From: Deltaproteobacteria bacterium | Lineage (GTDB): Bacteria > Myxococcota_A > UBA9042 > PHBI01 | Assembly: GCA_020632715.1 (NCBI GenBank) | Contig: JACKFA010000001.1 | Location: 1 to 64,000, forward strand | Reading direction: 5' to 3' | Length of the DNA: 64,000 nucleotides | Position numbers and translations under genes: made by a program | The notes under the pieces: model-generated | What the model saw: only the letters and a program-made list of their open reading frames with translations | The model's database searches: none | Told to the model about the DNA's origin: nothing | In this document: positions 8,153 through 16,560 of the stretch, piece by piece | Numbering within the stretch: position 1 is the stretch's first letter | Layout: each line of letters starts with the position of its first letter

Positions 8153-9328
8153 ATGGCGCCCCTCCCCGAGCGCGCCGACGCGGTCGTCGTCGGCGCCGGA
8201 TTCGCCGGGCTCGCGACCGCCGCCGCGCTCACCGCGCGCGGCCTGCGCGACGTCCTCGTGCTCGAGGCCGAGCCCGTCCCGGGCGCCCACAGCTCCGGCC
8301 GCAACGCCGCCATGGCGCGCCGCGTCATCGAGGATCCGCTCCTCGCGCGGCTCGCGACGCGCAGCCTCGAGCTCGTCCGCGCCGCCGACGACGCCGACGA
8401 GGACGGCGTCCGCGTGCTCCGCCCGACCGGCGGCCTCCTCCTCGGCGACGACGCCGCCGTCGACGCGCTCCTCGCGGCGGCCGCCACCGTCCCCGACCTC
8501 GCCGCCGACGCGCGCCGCCTCTCGCCGGCCGAGGCGACCGCCCTCGTCCCCGCCCTCGCGGGCGCCGACTTCCATGCTGCAGTGCACACACGCGAGTGCG
8601 GGATCGCCGATTCCCACGCGCTCCTCACCCGTTTTGCGCTGCACGCGCGCGCGGGCGGCGCGACCCTCCGCTACCGCGAGCCGGTGACCGCCATCCATCG
8701 CGACGGCGGGCGCGTCGACGCCGTCGAGACCCCGTCGGGACGCGTCGCGACCGGGCTCGTCGTGAACGCCGGCGGCGCCTTCGCGAGCGGCCTCGCCGCC
8801 CTCGCCGGGGCCGCCGCGCCCGCCATGACGCCCATGCGGCGGCACCTCTTCGTCACGGCCCCCTTCGACGGGGTCGACCGCGGCGCGCCCTTCGTCTGGG
8901 ACGTCTCCGCCGGCTGGTACTTCCGCCCCGAGGGCGAGGGGCTCCTCCTCTGCGCCTGCGACCAGACCGCCTGGCCCCCCGAGGCGCCGCCCGTCGACCC
9001 CGGCGCGAAGGAGGCGCTCGCGCAGAAGCTCGACGCCCTCGTCCCCGGGCTCCGCGGCGCCCGCCCGACGCGCGGCTGGTCGGGCCTCCGGACGATCTCG
9101 CGCGACGGCCGCTTCGTCATCGGCCCCGACCCCGAGGTCACGGGCTTCTTCTGGGTCGCGGGCCTCGGCGGCCACGGCATGACGACCGCTGCGGGCGTCG
9201 GCGAGCTCGCCGCCATCGGGATCCTCGAGGGCGCCCTCCCCGCGCCCTACGCCGCGGGCTTCGCCCCGGGGCGCTTCGCGACGAGCACGAGCTCGCGCGG
9301 GTCGTCGCCGAGCGGCGAGCCGTCGTAG
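8153..9328 (+). CDS. FAD-dependent amino-acid oxidase/dehydrogenase family protein
   Basis: Length is 391 aa. An N-terminal dinucleotide fold (VVVGAGFAGLATAAALTARG with acidic strand end VLVLEAE, residues about 11-45) is followed by the SSGRNAAM segment and a C-terminal FAD contact (GFFWVAGLGGHGMTTAAGVG). This is the DAO superfamily (PF01266); the SSGRNA motif and length recall D-arginine dehydrogenase-like enzymes, but the substrate is not certain. No signal peptide. The last 16 or so residues (after AGFAPGRF) look like read-through and overlap the convergent methyltransferase gene by 82 bp, suggesting a lost stop. A local run of AT-ending codons occurs at the TGCAGTGCA motif (8578). Confidence 0.8.
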   Translation: MAPLPERADAVVVGAGFAGLATAAALTARGLRDVLVLEAEPVPGAHSSGRNAAMARRVIEDPLLARLATRSLELVRAADDADEDGVRVLRPTGGLLLGDDAAVDALLAAAATVPDLAADARRLSPAEATALVPALAGADFHAAVHTRECGIADSHALLTRFALHARAGGATLRYREPVTAIHRDGGRVDAVETPSGRVATGLVVNAGGAFASGLAALAGAAAPAMTPMRRHLFVTAPFDGVDRGAPFVWDVSAGWYFRPEGEGLLLCACDQTAWPPEAPPVDPGAKEALAQKLDALVPGLRGARPTRGWSGLRTISRDGRFVIGPDPEVTGFFWVAGLGGHGMTTAAGVGELAAIGILEGALPAPYAAGFAPGRFATSTSSRGSSPSGEPS

Positions 9329-10140
9329 TCGCCGAAGAGCGCGACGTCCGCGAACCCCGCGCGCGCCACGAGGTGCACGAGCTCGTAGGGGAAGGTGTAG
9401 CGGATCCGGTAGCTCCCGCGCTCGTCGGCGACGACCCGGCGCCGCGCGTCGCGCTCGATCCAGCGGAAGCCGACCTCGACGAGCTGCTCGGCGCGGAGGA
9501 TCCGCCGGCTGTCGTAGCGCTCGATGGTCCCGCCGCCCGCGCGCGGGTAGCGGGCGACGAGGAACGGCTCGGCGTCGTGCAGGAGCCGGTAGTCGGGGTC
9601 GAAGAGGTCGATGGCGACGGTCCCGCCGGGGCGGAGGGCGCGTCGCATCTCCACGAGCCCGGCGAGCTGCTCGTCCGGCGAGAGCAGGTGCTGGAAGGAG
9701 CGGAAGGCGCTGTAGACGAGGGCCTGGGAGGCGTCGGGCAGCGGCGCGCTCGCGAACGTCCCGGCGCGCGCGCAGACCCGCGCCGAGAGCCGCGGATCGG
9801 CCGCCGCGAGGCGCGCCTCGAACGCCGCGCGCATCCCCTCCGAGGGCTCGACGCCGACGACCGCCTCGCCCGCCGCCGCATCGGCGACCGCGAGCGCGAC
9901 GCGCCCCGTCCCGGCGCCGATCTCGGCGATCGGACCGCCCGCGGACGCCGCGATCGCGCGGAAGAAGTCGAGGTCGCCGCGGTCCGGCCCCCCGAAGATC
10001 GCCTCGAAGTCCGCGTCGTAGCGCGCGCTCATCGCCGCCGCGTAGCCCTCGCCGATCGCGTCGCCCAGGGCCTGTCCAGGTTTTTCCACGCGGCCACCCT
10101 CCCGCCGCGGGTGACTTCGACCGCGCTCCGCGATTGCCAC
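9247..10140 (-). CDS. SAM-dependent class I methyltransferase
   Basis: Up to 297 aa. Motif I is clear (IAEIGAGTGRVALAVAD, residues about 70-85), followed by the acidic strand end VVGVEPSEGMRAAFEARL and the later LRPGGTVAIDLFDPDY segment. The Rossmann-type methyltransferase fold is well supported; the substrate is unknown. The start is uncertain: an ATG at 10140 is used here, but a later ATG (MSARYDADFEAIFGG, residue 37) fits the domain start equally well. It is divergent from the receiver gene at 10226, and its 3' end overlaps the FAD oxidoreductase on the other strand. Confidence 0.75.
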   Translation of the reverse strand: MAIAERGRSHPRREGGRVEKPGQALGDAIGEGYAAAMSARYDADFEAIFGGPDRGDLDFFRAIAASAGGPIAEIGAGTGRVALAVADAAAGEAVVGVEPSEGMRAAFEARLAAADPRLSARVCARAGTFASAPLPDASQALVYSAFRSFQHLLSPDEQLAGLVEMRRALRPGGTVAIDLFDPDYRLLHDAEPFLVARYPRAGGGTIERYDSRRILRAEQLVEVGFRWIERDARRRVVADERGSYRIRYTFPYELVHLVARAGFADVALFGDYDGSPLGDDPRELVLVAKRPGAKPAA

Positions 10141-10225
10141 CCGTCGCCCTCGCCACTACACTCCGGACGCATCTGACACAATCTCCACGCCGACCAGCGC
10201 CGCGCAGGGCGTAGGGGAGCGCCCC

Positions 10226-10621
10226 GTGGCCGTGAGCTACCCGGAAGACCAGGATCACGAGCGCCTTCGCGTGCTCATCATCGACGACGAGTCCGCCGTG
10301 ACCTCGCTGCTCACGCGGATCCTCCGCGCGATGGACGTGACCGTCGTGCGCGACGGCGCGAGCGCGATCGAGGCCCTCGCCGGCGGGCGCTGGGACGCGG
10401 TCATCTGCGACCTCGCCCTCCCCGACACGAGCGGCCCGACGCTCTACCACCGCGCGACCGACGCCCAGCGCGAGCGCTTCCTCTTCATCACGGGCGGCGC
10501 CATGACCGCCGACGCCCAGCGCTTCCTCGACCTCTGCGCGGCCCCGGTGCTCTACAAGCCCTTCGACGCGAGCGCCATCCGCCGCGCCGTCGCCGCCGTC
10601 ACGCAGAAGTCGCGCGCGTGA
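10226..10621 (+). CDS. Stand-alone response regulator receiver protein
   Basis: Length is 131 aa with a GTG start preceded by TAGGGGAG. It is a single CheY-like receiver domain: acidic pocket D20-D21 (LIIDDESA), phospho-acceptor D62 (ICDLALPD), switch T89 (FITGG) and K111 (LYKPF). No output domain, so it probably acts by protein contact or as a phosphate sink or relay for an unlinked histidine kinase. GTGA overlap couples it to the small protein that follows, which may be its partner. No kinase is encoded in this window. Confidence 0.88.
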   Translation: MAVSYPEDQDHERLRVLIIDDESAVTSLLTRILRAMDVTVVRDGASAIEALAGGRWDAVICDLALPDTSGPTLYHRATDAQRERFLFITGGAMTADAQRFLDLCAAPVLYKPFDASAIRRAVAAVTQKSRA

Positions 10622-10989
10622 GCGACCAGGACGCCGGCGCGCAGCCCGGAACCCTGGTCTTCTTCGCGCTCCTCCTCGACGGGCGCGTCGCCCACACCGC
10701 GGGCGTCGTCGTCCGCGCCGACACGCACGCCGAGCGCGGCGACGCCGTCGTCTTCCTGCGCGACGGGGCCGTCGTCCACCAGGTCCCGGCCGCCTTCGTC
10801 GTCGCCATCGAGCCCCACCCCGACGACAAGGCCGCGCGCGACGCGGTCCTCCGCCACCGGCAGCGCGGCGTGGGCGGCGCCACCGTGCACGTCCGCGAGG
10901 GCGCGACGGCCGCCCCCCGCGGCCGCTCCGGCGTAACCGGCACCGCCATCCCGGCCGAGGGCCTCTCGATCCGCGTGTCCGAGCGCTGA
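10618..10989 (+). CDS. Small protein of unknown function coupled to the receiver gene
   Basis: Length is 123 aa. The GTG start overlaps the receiver stop (GTGA), a strong sign of translational coupling. Residues 10-70 look like a small beta-barrel or SH3-like fold (LVFFALLLDGRVAHTAGVVV, GDAVVFLRDGAVVHQVPAAF). The tail is basic and Gly/Ala-rich. No signal peptide or membrane segment. I do not recognise a family. Context suggests it works with the receiver domain, perhaps as its effector. Confidence 0.6.
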   Translation: MSDQDAGAQPGTLVFFALLLDGRVAHTAGVVVRADTHAERGDAVVFLRDGAVVHQVPAAFVVAIEPHPDDKAARDAVLRHRQRGVGGATVHVREGATAAPRGRSGVTGTAIPAEGLSIRVSER

Positions 10990-11155
10990 TCGGCGCCTCC
11001 GCGCCCCCCGGCGACGGGGCGTGAAGGCCCGCTATCGCCCGATACATCTTCCTTCATTGCGCGGTCTGGGGTTGTCGGACGCCGCGCGATCTGCGATTGA
11101 CTGGCACGCCATGGACCGGGGCAGGGCCTGGTCCTCACGCGCAAAGGAGCATCCC

Positions 11156-11824
11156 TTGAGCTGGCTCAAGCGAACGCTGTCCTCCTCGTCGGGCCGGAAG
11201 TGGCTGGTCGCCCTCTCGGGCCTCGGGCTCATCCTGTTCCTGGTCATCCACCTGCTCGGGAACCTGCAGATCTTCCTGCCGGACGAGTCGTTCAACGAGT
11301 ACGCGCACCACCTGCACGATGGGCTCCTCATCGTCATCGGTGACGTCGGCCTGCTCGTGCTCTTCCCGCTGCACATCGGGCTCGTGATCTGGCTCGCCCG
11401 CGAGAACCGGAAGGCCCGCGGCGCGACCGGCTACAAGGCGCCGATGACCGCGACGAAGCAGAAGCGCTCGTTCGCGCGCGTGCTCGCGAGCAAGACGACG
11501 CTCTACATCGGCCTCGTGCTGCTCGTGTTCGTGGCGATCCACGTGTGGCAGTTCCGGCTCCACCACTCGGAGATCGGGAACCTCCGCGGCGCCATCCTCG
11601 AGACCCTCGCGAACCCGATGTGGGCGATCTTCTACGTCCTCGGGAGCCTCGCGACCGGCTGGCACGTGTTCCACGGCTTCCAGGCGGCCTTCCGCTCGCT
11701 CGGGTTCACGCACAACCGGTTCACCCCGGCGCTCGTGAACCTCGGCACGGCGCTCGCGCTGCTCTTCGCCATCGGCTTCAGCAGCATCGCGCTCTGGATC
11801 GTCATCGCGCAGCCGCACATCTGA
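11156..11824 (+). CDS. sdhC: Succinate dehydrogenase cytochrome b subunit
   Basis: Length is 222 aa. The start chosen is the TTG at 11156, because AAAGGAG sits at ideal distance and the protein then begins MSWLKRTLSSSSGRKWLVAL, the family's usual N-terminus; the open frame extends upstream to 11021 without protein-like sequence. Five hydrophobic helices carry the conserved His residues of the diheme b558 type (LVIHLLGN, LFPLHIGLVI, VAIHVWQF, GWHVFHGFQ). It anchors the SdhAB dimer in the membrane and passes electrons to quinone. First gene of sdhCAB, the order used by Bacillus- and Wolinella-type enzymes with no SdhD. Confidence 0.9.
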   Translation: MSWLKRTLSSSSGRKWLVALSGLGLILFLVIHLLGNLQIFLPDESFNEYAHHLHDGLLIVIGDVGLLVLFPLHIGLVIWLARENRKARGATGYKAPMTATKQKRSFARVLASKTTLYIGLVLLVFVAIHVWQFRLHHSEIGNLRGAILETLANPMWAIFYVLGSLATGWHVFHGFQAAFRSLGFTHNRFTPALVNLGTALALLFAIGFSSIALWIVIAQPHI

Positions 11825-11849
11825 GCGAGCGCAAGGGAGACACCGACCC

Positions 11850-13787
11850 ATGATCGAAACGAGCACCACCCCGCTCGACGGCAAGTGCCCGACCGGCCCC
11901 ATCGAGACCCGCTGGGCGCGCCACAAGGAGCACCTCCAGCTCGTCGGCCCGACGAACCGCCGGAAGTACAACGTCATCGTCGTCGGCACCGGCCTCGCCG
12001 GCGCCTCCGCGGCGGCGACCCTCGGCGAGCAGGGCTACCGCGTCACGGCGATCACCTACCACGACAGCCCGCGCCGCGCGCACAGCGTCGCCGCGCAGGG
12101 CGGCATCAACGCCGCGAAGAACTACCAGAACGACGGCGACAGCGTTCACCGCCTCTTCTACGACACCGTGAAGGGCGGCGACTACCGCGCGCGCGAGAGC
12201 AACGTGCACCGCCTCGCCGAGGTGAGCGCGAACATCATCGACCAGGCGACCGCTCAGGGCGTGCCGTTCGCGCGCGAGTACGGCGGCACCCTCGAGAACC
12301 GTACCTTCGGCGGCGTGCTCGTGTCGCGCACGTTCTACGCGCGCGGCCAGACCGGGCAGCAGCTCCTCTACGGCGCCTACCAGAGCCTCATGCGGCAGGT
12401 GGACAAGAAGTCCGTCAACCTGCTCACGATGAAGGACGTCCTCGACATCATCGTCGTCGACGGCCACGCGCGCGGCGTCGTCGTGCGCGATCTGAAGACC
12501 GGGAAGCTCGACGCCATCACGGCCGACGCCGTGCTCCTCTGCACGGGCGGCTACTCGAACGCGTTCTACCTCTCGACCAACGCGATGAAGTGCAACGTCA
12601 CGGCCACGTGGCGCGCGCACAAGCGCGGGGCGTTCTTCGCGAACCCCTGCTACACGCAGATCCACCCGACCTGCATCCCCGAGCACGGCGAGTCGCAGTC
12701 GAAGCTCACGCTCATGAGCGAGTCGCTGCGCAACGACGGGCGCGTCTGGGTGCCGCGGAAGGGCAAGGACACGCGCGCGCCGGGGGCCATCCCGGCCGCC
12801 GAGCGCTACTACTACCTCGAGGAGCGCTACCCGACCTTCGGCAACATGGTGCCGCGCGACGTCGCCTCGCGGAACGCGAAGTACGTCTGCGACGACGGGC
12901 TCGGGGTCGGGCAGACCGGCCGCGCCGTCTTCCTCGACTTCAAGGACGCCATCGAGCGCCTCGGGAAGGAGGAGATCGCGCGCCGCTACGGCAACCTCTT
13001 CGACATGTACGAGAAGATCGCCGGCGAGAACCCCTACCAGACGCCGATGAAGATCTACCCGGCGCCGCACTACACGATGGGCGGCCTCTGGGTGGACTAC
13101 GACCTGATGAGCAACCTCCCCGGGCTCTTCGTGCTCGGCGAGGCGAACTTCAGCGACCACGGCGCCAACCGCCTCGGCGCGAGCGCGCTCATGCAGGGCC
13201 TCGCGGACGGCTACTTCGTCATCCCCTACACCCTCGCGCCGTACCTCGCGAAGTACGGCAACAAGGGCGGCGTCGCGGCGGACCACGCCGAGGTGCGCGG
13301 GGCGCTCGAGGGGGTCGCGCAGAAGACCGAGAAGCTCATGTCCATCAAGGGCGAGCGCACGGTCGAGAGCTTCCACAAGGAGCTCGGCAACGTCATGCTC
13401 GACAAGTGCGGCATGTCGCGGACCGAGGCGGGGCTCAACGAGGCCATCGCGAAGATCCGCGCGCTGCGCAGCGAGTTCTGGGAGAACGTGCGGATCCTGC
13501 CGGACAAGGACGCGACGCTCAACGTCGAGCTCGAGAAGGCCCACCGCGTCGCGGACTTCCTCGAGTTCTCGGAGCTGATGTGCGTGGACGCGCGCGAGCG
13601 CAACGAGTCCTGCGGCGGGCACTTCCGCGAGGAGTACCAGACCGACGACGGCGAGGCGAAGCGCGACGACGAGAACTACGCCTACGCGGCGGCGTGGGAG
13701 TTCAACGGCGTCGGCGCGGACCCCACGCTCCACAAGGAGCCGCTGACCTTCGAGTTCGTGAAGCTGACGCAGAGGAGCTACAAGTAG
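11850..13787 (+). CDS. sdhA: Succinate dehydrogenase/fumarate reductase flavoprotein subunit
   Basis: Length is 645 aa. The Rossmann FAD site (VIVVGTGLAGASAAATLGEQG) lies near residue 42. The flavin-linking His lies in RRAHSVAAQGGINAAK. Substrate and catalytic segments include HPTCIPEHG, the PRDVASR arginine and the capping-domain HYTMGGLWVDYDLMSNLPGL, with FAD contact FVLGEANFSDHGANRLGASA. It oxidises succinate to fumarate in the TCA cycle, or the reverse. It sits 25 bp after sdhC and 2 bp before sdhB. Length and motifs match the non-enterobacterial SdhA group. Direction of catalysis in vivo cannot be read from sequence; aerobic SDH is likely given the IDH pair nearby. Confidence 0.95.
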   Translation: MIETSTTPLDGKCPTGPIETRWARHKEHLQLVGPTNRRKYNVIVVGTGLAGASAAATLGEQGYRVTAITYHDSPRRAHSVAAQGGINAAKNYQNDGDSVHRLFYDTVKGGDYRARESNVHRLAEVSANIIDQATAQGVPFAREYGGTLENRTFGGVLVSRTFYARGQTGQQLLYGAYQSLMRQVDKKSVNLLTMKDVLDIIVVDGHARGVVVRDLKTGKLDAITADAVLLCTGGYSNAFYLSTNAMKCNVTATWRAHKRGAFFANPCYTQIHPTCIPEHGESQSKLTLMSESLRNDGRVWVPRKGKDTRAPGAIPAAERYYYLEERYPTFGNMVPRDVASRNAKYVCDDGLGVGQTGRAVFLDFKDAIERLGKEEIARRYGNLFDMYEKIAGENPYQTPMKIYPAPHYTMGGLWVDYDLMSNLPGLFVLGEANFSDHGANRLGASALMQGLADGYFVIPYTLAPYLAKYGNKGGVAADHAEVRGALEGVAQKTEKLMSIKGERTVESFHKELGNVMLDKCGMSRTEAGLNEAIAKIRALRSEFWENVRILPDKDATLNVELEKAHRVADFLEFSELMCVDARERNESCGGHFREEYQTDDGEAKRDDENYAYAAAWEFNGVGADPTLHKEPLTFEFVKLTQRSYK

Positions 13788-13789
13788 CC

Positions 13790-14554
13790 ATGAGCGAGTC
13801 GACGATCAGCGTGACCCTCGAGGTGTGGCGCCAGCCCGGCACGGACGCGGCGGGGCGCTTCGAGACCTACCAGCTCGACGGCGTGTCGACGGACAGCTCG
13901 TTCCTCGAGATGCTCGACATGTTGAACCAGAAGCTCCTCACGGAGGGCAAGGAGCCCGTCGCGTTCGAGCACGACTGCCGTGAGGGGATCTGCGGGAGCT
14001 GCGGGTTCGTCATCAACGGCAACCCGCACGGCCCGGACCGCGGGACGACCGTGTGCCAGCTGCACATGCGGCGCTTCAAGAGCGGCGCGAAGCTGACCCT
14101 CGAGCCGTGGCGCGCGAAGGCGTTCCCGGTGCTGCGCGACCTGATGGTCGACCGCAGCGCGTTCGACAAGATCATGGCCGCGGGCGGCTACAACTCGGTG
14201 AACGTCGGGAACGCGCCGGACGCGAACTCGATCCCCATCGGGCAGGACGCCGCGAGCGAGGCGTTCGACGCGGCCGCGTGCATCGGCTGCGGCGCGTGCG
14301 TCGCGGCGTGCAAGAACGCGTCGGCGAACCTCTTCACGTCGGCCAAGATCGGCCACCTCGCGATGCTCCCGCAGGGGCAGCCGGAGCGCTACACGCGCAC
14401 GGTCGCCATGCTCGACATGGCCGAGGACCTCGGCTTCGGCGCGTGCAGCTGGACGCAGGAGTGCGAGGCGGCGTGCCCGAAGGAGATCTCCGTGAAGTGG
14501 ATCAGCCGGGCGCAGCGCGACTACGTGAAGGGTCGCGTGGTGAAGGGGATCTAG
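13790..14554 (+). CDS. sdhB: Succinate dehydrogenase iron-sulfur subunit
   Basis: Length is 254 aa from the ATG at 13790, 2 nt after the sdhA stop. The N-terminal plant-type ferredoxin domain holds the 2Fe-2S cysteines (DCREGICGSCGFVINGN, then TTVCQLH). The C-terminal domain holds the 4Fe-4S and 3Fe-4S sets (CIGCGACVAACKN and CSWTQECEAACPKEI). It passes electrons from FAD to heme and quinone. The open frame extends far upstream only because the antisense-like frame in sdhA lacks stops. A possible GC hairpin with a bulge follows the stop (about 14564-14597). Confidence 0.95.
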   Translation: MSESTISVTLEVWRQPGTDAAGRFETYQLDGVSTDSSFLEMLDMLNQKLLTEGKEPVAFEHDCREGICGSCGFVINGNPHGPDRGTTVCQLHMRRFKSGAKLTLEPWRAKAFPVLRDLMVDRSAFDKIMAAGGYNSVNVGNAPDANSIPIGQDAASEAFDAAACIGCGACVAACKNASANLFTSAKIGHLAMLPQGQPERYTRTVAMLDMAEDLGFGACSWTQECEAACPKEISVKWISRAQRDYVKGRVVKGI

Positions 14555-14656
14555 CGCCGACGAGGGCGCTGGCCGCGGACGCGGGGCGCCCCTCGCCTCT
14601 CATTGTGCAGCGCAACACGGAGCACGACGATCGCCAGGAAAGACAAGCCGAAGTCC

Positions 14657-15745
14657 ATGTTGCGCCGCATCATCCGGGGGGCGCTCATGCTCATCGGGCT
14701 CGTCGTCCTCGCCGCGGTCGTCTTCCTCTGGTGGGCGTCGGGCGGTGAGGAGGACACGCGCGAGGTCGCGCCGGGCGAGATCGTCGCGGCCGCGGGCGTG
14801 ACGCCGCCGCCGGCGCCGAGCGAGATCACGGTCGTCACGTTCAACATCGGCTACGGGCGCGGGCCCGCGGGCGACTACGCCGGGCCGTGGACGCAGGCGC
14901 AGATCACGGGGTGGCTCGACGGGATCGCCGCACAGCTCACCGCGATGAAGGCGGACATCGTCGCGCTCCAGGAGGTCGACCTCGACGCCGCGCGCTCGCA
15001 CGGCATCGACGAGGGGAAGTACCTCCAGGAGAAGCTCGGGATGGCGGCGCGGACGTGCGTCGTGACGTGGGAGAACAACTACGTCCCGTTCCCGTACTGG
15101 CCGCCGTCGAAGCAGTACGGCCGCATGAAGAGCGGGCAGTGCGTGCTGTCGCGGTGGCCCATCGCGAGCTCGACGCGCTACCGCCTGCCTCAGCCCGACG
15201 AGCAGCCCTTCTGGAAGAACGCGTTCTACCTGCACCGCGCCATCGACCACGTCGAGGTGACGCTCGCGCCCGGGAAGACGCTCCACGTCTACAACGTGCA
15301 CCTCGAGGCGTTCCACGCGGGCAACCGCCAGCAGCACGCCGACGCGCTCGCGGCGCTCGTCGCGAAGAACCCGAGCCCCGACGTGCTCGTGCTCGGCGAC
15401 TTCAACGCGCTCCCGCCGGGCGCCATCGTGCAGCGCGGCTTCTCCGACGAGCCCGACATCGACTTCACCGGCGACGACACGATCTCGCGCGTCGCGGCGA
15501 CTGGGCTCCACGAGGCCCTGGGGCTCAAGGACCTCTACACGCACCCCGCCGACGCCCCGACCCGCCGCCTCGACTACATCTTCTACGGCGCGGGGCTGTC
15601 CGTGGAGGAGGCGCACGTCATCACGGCGCAGCCCGTGCAGTCGGACCACCTGCCCGTCTTCGCGCGCTTCCGCGTGGTGGGAGGCGGCGGCGCGGCGGCG
15701 GCGGCGCCGGCACCCACGCCGACACCGACGCCCGCGCCGAACTGA
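14657..15745 (+). CDS. Exported or membrane-tethered endonuclease/exonuclease/phosphatase family protein
   Basis: Length is 362 aa from the ATG at 14657 (MLRRIIRGALMLIGLVVLAA), which begins with a signal-anchor helix; an in-frame TTG at 14603 is less likely. The metallophosphoesterase motifs are complete: VVTFNIGYG (Asn), IVALQEVDL (metal Glu), LGDFNALPPG (Asp-x-Asn), RRLDYIFYG and QSDHLPV (catalytic His). The family covers DNases, sphingomyelinases and phospholipases; an exported copy usually acts on lipids or extracellular DNA, but the substrate is unknown. The C-terminus is an Ala/Pro/Thr-rich tail. It lies 102 bp after sdhB, a gap containing a TTGTGCAGCGCAACA motif. Confidence 0.8.
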   Translation: MLRRIIRGALMLIGLVVLAAVVFLWWASGGEEDTREVAPGEIVAAAGVTPPPAPSEITVVTFNIGYGRGPAGDYAGPWTQAQITGWLDGIAAQLTAMKADIVALQEVDLDAARSHGIDEGKYLQEKLGMAARTCVVTWENNYVPFPYWPPSKQYGRMKSGQCVLSRWPIASSTRYRLPQPDEQPFWKNAFYLHRAIDHVEVTLAPGKTLHVYNVHLEAFHAGNRQQHADALAALVAKNPSPDVLVLGDFNALPPGAIVQRGFSDEPDIDFTGDDTISRVAATGLHEALGLKDLYTHPADAPTRRLDYIFYGAGLSVEEAHVITAQPVQSDHLPVFARFRVVGGGGAAAAAPAPTPTPTPAPN

Positions 15746-15752
15746 CCTCGGG

Positions 15753-16454
15753 TCACGCCGCGGAGGTCGCGGCCGCCGGGTTCTCCGCCTGGAAGCGGCG
15801 GTAGTAGGCGTACGAGCGGAACGCGAGGCGGGCCTCCTTGCCGTACACCACGAGGGCGGCGCCGTCGTCGTGCTGCGCGCAGGCGGGGACCTCGATGCTG
15901 TGGACGCGCCGCACGCTCACGGGCGCGACGGCGGCGGCCGTGAGCCCGATGGCGTCGCTGCCGGTGATCTTCACGCGCCGCGTCGCGGGCCCAGCGCACA
16001 GCGGGCACGCGAGCTCGCCGCTCTCGTGGCGCGGCCAGGCGACGCCGTCCTCGGGGGTCGGCGTCTCGAAGACGGCGGCCGGATCGACGTGATCGGCGGG
16101 CACGGGGGCCATCGTCGTGGTGCCGGTGGACCACGCGCCACACTTCTCGCACTGGAGCGTGCGGGCCGCCGTCGGCTGCTGGAACTGGAGAGCGTGGCCG
16201 CACGCGGGGCACGGGGCGGTCGCGAAGCCGGCGCCGAACGCGCGGGCGATGAGGCCGCCGAGGCTCCCGACCGCGACGACGCCGATCCAGAAGAGCGGGA
16301 GGAAGTCCCAGTGGTTCATCACGCCGATGACGATGACGGCGATCGCGACGGCGCCCGTGATGGACATCGCGATGGTGGCGACGCGGTTCTTGCTCGCGTT
16401 CATGCTGACGAGCGTGCTCGCCGCGGCCTCGGTGGTCGTGTTCGGGGTGGTCAT
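15753..16454 (-). CDS. Membrane protein with zinc-ribbon-like Cys pairs
   Basis: Length is 233 aa from the ATG at 16454 (MTTPNTTTEAAAS), with GGAG 9 nt upstream; the ORF could begin at 16517 but the extra segment contains a hairpin. Two membrane helices come first (ATIAMSITGAVAIAVIVIGV and FLPLFWIGVVAVGSLGGLIA). A C-x2-C pair (CPACGHALQFQQ) and a second (LQCEKCGAWS) follow, making a treble-clef or zinc-ribbon. A third pair appears in ELACPLCAGP and a Cys/His in PACAQHDD. It resembles small membrane proteins that bind metal, but no named family is evident. It lies downstream of msrA on the same strand. Confidence 0.65.
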   Translation of the reverse strand: MTTPNTTTEAAASTLVSMNASKNRVATIAMSITGAVAIAVIVIGVMNHWDFLPLFWIGVVAVGSLGGLIARAFGAGFATAPCPACGHALQFQQPTAARTLQCEKCGAWSTGTTTMAPVPADHVDPAAVFETPTPEDGVAWPRHESGELACPLCAGPATRRVKITGSDAIGLTAAAVAPVSVRRVHSIEVPACAQHDDGAALVVYGKEARLAFRSYAYYRRFQAENPAAATSAA

Positions 16455-16495
16455 GGTGGCGTCTCCGACGACGTGGGGGACGGCGCGCCCGCGGC

Positions 16496-16521
16496 GCCGG
16501 TGTGGGGTTTCATACACCGGC
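16496..16521. terminator. Hairpin downstream of msrA
   Basis: GCCGGTGT (16496-16503) and ACACCGGC (16514-16521) form a perfect 8-bp stem with a 10-nt loop. It lies 40 nt past the msrA stop on the minus strand, and 42 nt before the next minus-strand start. No T-run follows, so it could be a weak terminator or an operator-like palindrome for the downstream gene. Confidence 0.35.
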
Positions 16522-16560
16522 GGGAGCGCGCCGGGGCAGCCGCCCCCGCGACGACGCCCG

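Noticed and set aside
8138..11047. 969-codon minus-strand frame across several plus-strand genes
   Set aside because: Composition is Arg/Gly/Ala-rich and it is antisense to recognisable genes (FAD oxidoreductase, receiver protein); no ribosome site or conserved motif.
11100..11125. Sigma54-like promoter (TGGCAC-N5) upstream of sdhC
   Set aside because: The -24-like TGGCAC is present but the -12 position reads GGAC without the essential GC, so it does not fit.
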